NCBI GenBank assembly: GCA_033297075.1
Contig: MU858045.1
Coordinates: 1 to 64,000, forward strand
DNA length: 64,000 bases
DNA from: Rhypophila decipiens
Lineage: Eukaryota > Ascomycota > Sordariomycetes > Sordariales > Naviculisporaceae
Direction of reading: 5' to 3'
This document shows, piece after piece, positions 59,711-64,000 of this stretch. The translations under genes and the position numbers were made by a program. Below the pieces are notes generated by a model. The model had not been told where the DNA came from and did not search any database. It saw only the letters and a list, made by a program, of their open reading frames with translations. How positions within the stretch are numbered: position 1 is the stretch's first letter; each line of letters begins with the position of its first letter.

Positions 59711-59825
59711 ATGGGTGTCTCTTGTACTCGAGTATTTCTTGATGTCCTTTCTCCTCTGCAAGTCGCAACTGTCCGCCTACCTGTTAGGGGTTCTTTCTTG
59801 TCTCAGTCATTGAGTTGTCTCATAT

Positions 59826-59831
59826 AATAAA
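59826..59831 (+). terminator. Likely polyadenylation signal of the SPRY gene
   Basis: AATAAA lies about 115 nt after the SPRY stop codon in an AT-rich context. It is the only close match in the near 3' flank. Confidence 0.4.
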
Positions 59832-62570
59832 CCTGATGAAGTTGCGAATCACGAGATTAGTCCTCTTCGTTTTCCCGTCGATCCTAGCCACATGTCCTGG
59901 ACCTCCCAACAGCTGACGAAGGGAAGGACCGGGAGTCATTGGTCATGTCCCACTGTTTCAAGCTGTTTTTTGCAAGTCATCTTCTCGAAGTGTATCTAAA
60001 TCTCACATGGATATGGAACATCTTTGTGACGTGAATATATGTCTCTCAGGATAAAATATCAACCAATACCTATGCTGTCATTTCTCATCGGTTTCGATTC
60101 TGTCTTGCATTCCTACCACTACTTCATCGTGAGCCTTGTCAATTTCATGATAAACGAAGGGTCACCTGTCAATTGTTGATCGAGGTGAGTAAGGACCGCG
60201 TCACTTTGAACCCTTGAATTCCGAATGCATCTTTGTATACCAAAGGGCGGTGACCATGGCGGACGCAAGAACTGGCCTGACTGGCTGTTTGAGTTGTCCG
60301 AGCCAGTGAGTGAGTGACCATCAGAATTATTGACTGACGGGAGATATGAATCAATCCTCATAATTACTCCTCATGGTCTCCCCGGCGTTCCGCACACTCA
60401 AAATTTGCTCATCTATTTTCTTCACCTTTACAATCACACCTTTGTCTCACCATCACACTCTCTTTGTCTCAATAATGTCAAGCGACGAGAACGGACGGTT
60501 TTGTACGCTATAATCCAGAGGAAGAAGGAGAACCCGAAGAAAAAAGCAAAACTTAAAAAAAGGGCATCACACCACCAAATTCATCAGCATTACATAACCC
60601 ACGAAAACTGCCACCCATCAAATTGATCAACCTCAACAATAGCTGCATGGAGATATCCGTAGGTAGTGTACGGAAGTGCCAGCTCAGCCACCGAGGGCCA
60701 CGCCTCTTACCACAACAAGAAAAAGAAAGAAAACAAAAAGGAAAAAAGAAGAACGCCACAAGAAACCCGATCGATCTACGAAACTAGTGCATACCTATGA
60801 TCTCCAGATAGTAGATTTCCTTGGTAAATTGGTATCCGGAGATATTTGAATAACTGGTATCCAGAAAGTCCTATGCATGGTAGGAAGGCTGTGCATTTCT
60901 CTCCATGTTCAAATGCAAACCGCAGATCCAGAACCATGGTACGGAGTACCTCCGCATGCTTCCCTCCTCCCCTCTTCGGCGACTGCTGCAGTGTAATCTG
61001 GATAGTATCGGAGTCCACTCCGGCGGTGATTTGTATGGCTGGTTAAAACATACATCATGAAAAATGGAATACGGAAAGGTCCTAAAAACAAGGCAAACTG
61101 TATATCACCACAGGAAATTGAACCTGTCCAATGGCAGAGAAAGGGAATATGTAGGCAGTTCTTCATGACAGAGAACTTAGACAAGTCAGTAAAAGAAGGC
61201 AACGTGGAGGGACGAAAACGATTAAACAAAAGAAAAGTTTACTAAAGTGACAGGTCAGATTTCTGAACCAAATAGGTACTGCCTGCAGCCCTGCATTGCC
61301 GAATAACCGGACATTCAGTATCCGTAGTAAGGGACCTGGTGGTCGATCTGAAGAATGGGAACTTCGACAAAGAAGCATCTACGATTACCGAGTGCCTCCG
61401 CCGGATATCAAATCAAGTACAACGACGCTGATGGATTTGATCAAGGCAGTGCAATAGCGCTGTAAATGGTAATCTACTGCAACTGGAATATGCCGAATGC
61501 CACATGGTAATGGATTGGTAATTCGGGAGAGATCGACAAAAGTGCCACCACCACGGCACGGGAGATCTGATGGATCTGGTCGTTGACGTGTTGTGGCTCC
61601 GGAAGGTACCAAAGCCGACGACGCCAGCGCAGCGGCGAAGGTACGGAATCCGGACGTATATCCGTGCCTCGGCCGAGAAACAAACTGTTCGAACTTCGGA
61701 GAGAGAGCAGAGCAGAGCAGCTCTAATTTGCTTGAATATGTTGGGCGGTTCATTCTGCTGTTCAAATTTTTATTTTTTTAGTAGGGATGGTCCACGAGCA
61801 GCTTCAGGCCTCTGTCCAGAACAGTACCGCAAATCAAAGATTATAGGCAACAGGCATCATGATCTACGTGCCTCAACGTATGTGCAAGGAAAAAAAAAGA
61901 CTAAATTGTAACATTCAATACTGGGGTATGATAAACAACAATAACAACAGCCACACAAAACTCCGTCTTCTGAACGTCAGAACTCATTGCTGCCTAGTAG
62001 CAGCAACTCTTGCCGCAGTTTCAACTGGATCGAGAGAACAAAACAAAACGTCTCCTCTTTCCCATTACACAGAATGCAATATCGCCCAGGCAGCCAGACA
62101 TGTGCATATTCTTGCGGGTTTGGTGTCTCCTTGTCCTATACGGCTGGTGGTCCCCGGAATGCCTTCATGTTGTCCCACAAGCAGCTGAACACCACCCTTG
62201 CATGTGCTTCTTAAATATCTTTGCGTGTCCGATAACAGCAAGAATTGAGAACCTCGCTCGTTTCGTGGCTTTGATACCGCTCTCCTCCTTTCACTCTCTT
62301 TTCCGGTTTGCTGGCGAATCCCCGATATTATAGTAATGATTGCTGGATTAGATAAAATATGCTGCTAATGAATGGACCTGTCGGGCCAGTCCCATTACGC
62401 GAGTATTTGGCCAACCAGCTTGAATCGTTTGCCGGACTAGTTTCATTCAGTATATAATTAATGAAGGAGCTGTCGTTGCTATCCATCGTTCGTCTCTCCG
62501 CGACCCGAAATGATCTCGGCGAGGCGGCCATCATCGCTGGCGGCCTATCAGTAGTGACTACCCAGACACG
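59832..62570. other. Intergenic between convergent SPRY and wc-2 genes
   Basis: About 2.7 kb. Short frames only, none domain-bearing. One TACGGAGTA motif is at 60,940-60,948, with a purine-rich stretch around 60,520-60,750. It probably includes the 3' untranslated regions of both flanking genes. Confidence 0.5.
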
Positions 62571-62599
62571 AATACATGCAAAGTGGCTTTGCATGTATT
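62571..62599. repeat. Perfect hairpin (13-bp arms, 3-nt loop) in the wc-2 3' flank
   Basis: AATACATGCAAAG and its exact reverse complement CTTTGCATGTATT flank TGG. It lies 65 bp beyond the wc-2 stop codon, so it would fall within the 3' untranslated region of the minus-strand transcript and form a stable stem-loop in RNA. Confidence 0.85.
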
Positions 62600-62663
62600 G
62601 TTATCGTCGATTCAGCTGTAGTTAATCATTATGTATCAAGAAGAATGCAATATCCAAATGACT

Positions 62664-64000
62664 TCATCCGAGGTTGTCGACCATTTGTGGCTGTCCGTCT
62701 GCCATCCCCATGCCGCCGCCTGAATTCGGATTGCTTTTCTTCTTTTCCTTTTTTGCCCAGCGGAGACCACAGGCATTGCAAAGTGTCTTGGGCCCCTTGG
62801 GTCCCTTTCGCCATTCGGGGGAATCCAAAGTGCCTGAGAGCAGCAACATTAGCCAAGTAACGTCTCTCAAATGGGCGCATCCAATACTTACCGCAATCAG
62901 TGCAGACATATTCTTCAGCCATCTTGACCTTCTTCTTCTTCTCGCCAGTGCGGGGGTCTCTGTCCATTGGAATGGCAATGCCCGCGTCACCCTTAATTAA
63001 CGTGGGGCTGCCGCTCCCTGTTGTGAGTCCCCTGCTTCTTTCGCCCTCCAAGTACCGGAGACCGGTGAGCATCTCGATCGTGTCTGCTTGGGTAGCACCT
63101 TCGTAGCGTGCCATTTTCTCCCTTATCGAGTCTGGTCGGCTTCCAGCAATTCCCTCCAGGTTCTCTCGTGTCAGGGCCGTGTTGAGGGACGGAGGCCGGT
63201 CAGGCGGAGGCATGGAGGGATCCTGAAGGCTCAGTGGGCCGTAGGGGGTTGGCGTGCCTCCCGTTTGAGTGGCATCCTCGGACACAGTGATATCGGATCG
63301 ACCCTCCTGGCTCTGGCGCCACGTTCTTTGGGATTCATCAAGGTCCTCTGCCTCTTCTTTTCGGAGTTCAGCGATCCTCCGCCTCAAGCGCTCATTCTCA
63401 ATCTTGTGCTCCAAAAAGGAATCCAACAAGCTGGAATTCTTAGTTGGATACTGCCGGGCCATCATAAAAACCGCCTGGCAGAAAGGAGACTGATTCTGAG
63501 GGTTTGGTGCAAAACGAGCAGCGGCGATATGGGCGTGGCCCACTGTTTCGAAAACGATGTACTCTCCGTCTGTTTTCCGGAATCTGTAAAATACACGTAA
63601 CGGTGCGGCGGATGCTATGCATTCGTGGAACTCGGTGGTGAACAAACCCACGTCATCCGGATGGAGATATTTGGTTAGAAACTGTTCGCGAACCTCGTCT
63701 GGCTTGTGGCCGGTGAGCTTTTCGAGACTCGACGAGACATGCTTGATCTTGCCGTCAGCGTCCAAGATATGTAACAAATCCTTCAATTCCTCAACTACCC
63801 TGGCGGGCCAGTTTCGTCTTTTTGTAAAATCAGATAAATTGTTGCTAGTCGCCGAAGAGCCCGAAGGACCGACAGCGGCAACCGGCATATGGCCAGGGCC
63901 GGCCATGCTAACGACGGTGTCGGAGGGGGAGAAGGTCTGATCGGGGCCGGAAGGGTGATTAGGGGTGTTCATGAAGGACTGTGTCATTGCATCGTTTGGA
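62664..64000 (-). CDS. wc-2: White collar 2 homolog (PAS + GATA zinc finger), 5' partial
   Basis: Minus strand, exons 63987(or beyond)-62892 and 62833-62664, with a 58-bp intron (GTAAGT donor, CTCAG acceptor). From the ATG at 63,987 the product is 421 residues, but the frame stays open to the window edge and WC-2 relatives have a longer N-terminus, so the true start is probably outside. Seen: [20 protein letters not shown] opening a PAS domain (about 66-178) with RFRKTDGEY and [20 protein letters not shown]; a charged helix [20 protein letters not shown]; the [20 protein letters not shown] block; and a C-X2-C-X18-C-X2-C GATA finger (Cys 362, 365, 384, 387) formed only after splicing. Family knowledge: WC-2 pairs with the flavin photoreceptor WC-1 through PAS contacts to form the nuclear White Collar complex, which activates light-induced genes and, in Neurospora, the clock. 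Its single PAS lacks the flavin-binding LOV signature. Identification is firm. Confidence 0.95.

Noticed and set aside
61081..61145. Possible tRNA-like T arm near 61,110-61,130
   Set aside because: A TTCAA-containing loop is present on the minus strand, but no acceptor, D or anticodon stems can be formed around it.
1..64000. CRISPR array, prophage or bacterial operon
   Set aside because: The genes are intron-containing fungal genes and no regularly spaced repeats were seen.

Overview
The window looks like chromosomal DNA of a filamentous ascomycete (Pezizomycotina). It carries a White Collar-2 type photoreceptor-partner gene, a Kin4/KfsA-type septation kinase, a fungal GWT1 and a Cps1/GT2-type surface glycosyltransferase. 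Introns are short (48-138 bp) with GTATGT/GTAAGT/GTGAGT donors, and proteins are rich in Ser/Pro low-complexity segments. Base composition is fairly even, with no AT-rich RIP-like block. I cannot name the species.

Layout. Positions 1-11,972 hold no gene I can support. One multi-exon gene for a Cps1-like family 2 glycosyltransferase follows (11,973-13,735, +), preceded by a long pyrimidine-rich leader. Then comes a 14-kb gene-poor stretch (13,736-27,868) whose only protein-like content is a decayed open frame near 17.4-18.0 kb. From 27.9 kb gene density rises: a P-loop-like protein (-), a fungal conserved unknown (-), GWT1 (+), an intron-containing tRNA-Trp (-), the KfsA/Kin4 kinase (+), a vacuolar Ca2+/H+ exchanger with an unusually large central loop (+), an initiator tRNA-Met (+), a coiled-coil conserved unknown (+), a three-exon amidase (+), a SPRY-domain protein with proline-rich repeats (+), and white collar-2 (-), which runs off the right edge.

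The genes do not form an obvious pathway or secondary-metabolite cluster. They look like ordinary, mostly conserved housekeeping and developmental genes separated by long intergenic spaces: cell wall/GPI anchoring (cps1, gwt1), septation and mitotic exit (kfsA), calcium homeostasis (vcx1) and light sensing (wc-2). I found no transposon with recognisable coding capacity, no CRISPR array (none expected) and no rRNA gene.

The most useful second looks are these: the decayed ORF at 17.4-18.0 kb; the perfect 13-bp-arm hairpin just downstream of wc-2; the wc-2 intron that splits the GATA finger and stays open if retained; the in-frame, stop-free first intron of the glycosyltransferase gene; the His/Asp/Ser-rich loop in the exchanger; the C/G homopolymer tract upstream of the kinase; and short recurrent palindromic motifs in the intergenic DNA. 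I did not see convincing evidence of a wholly new biological system.
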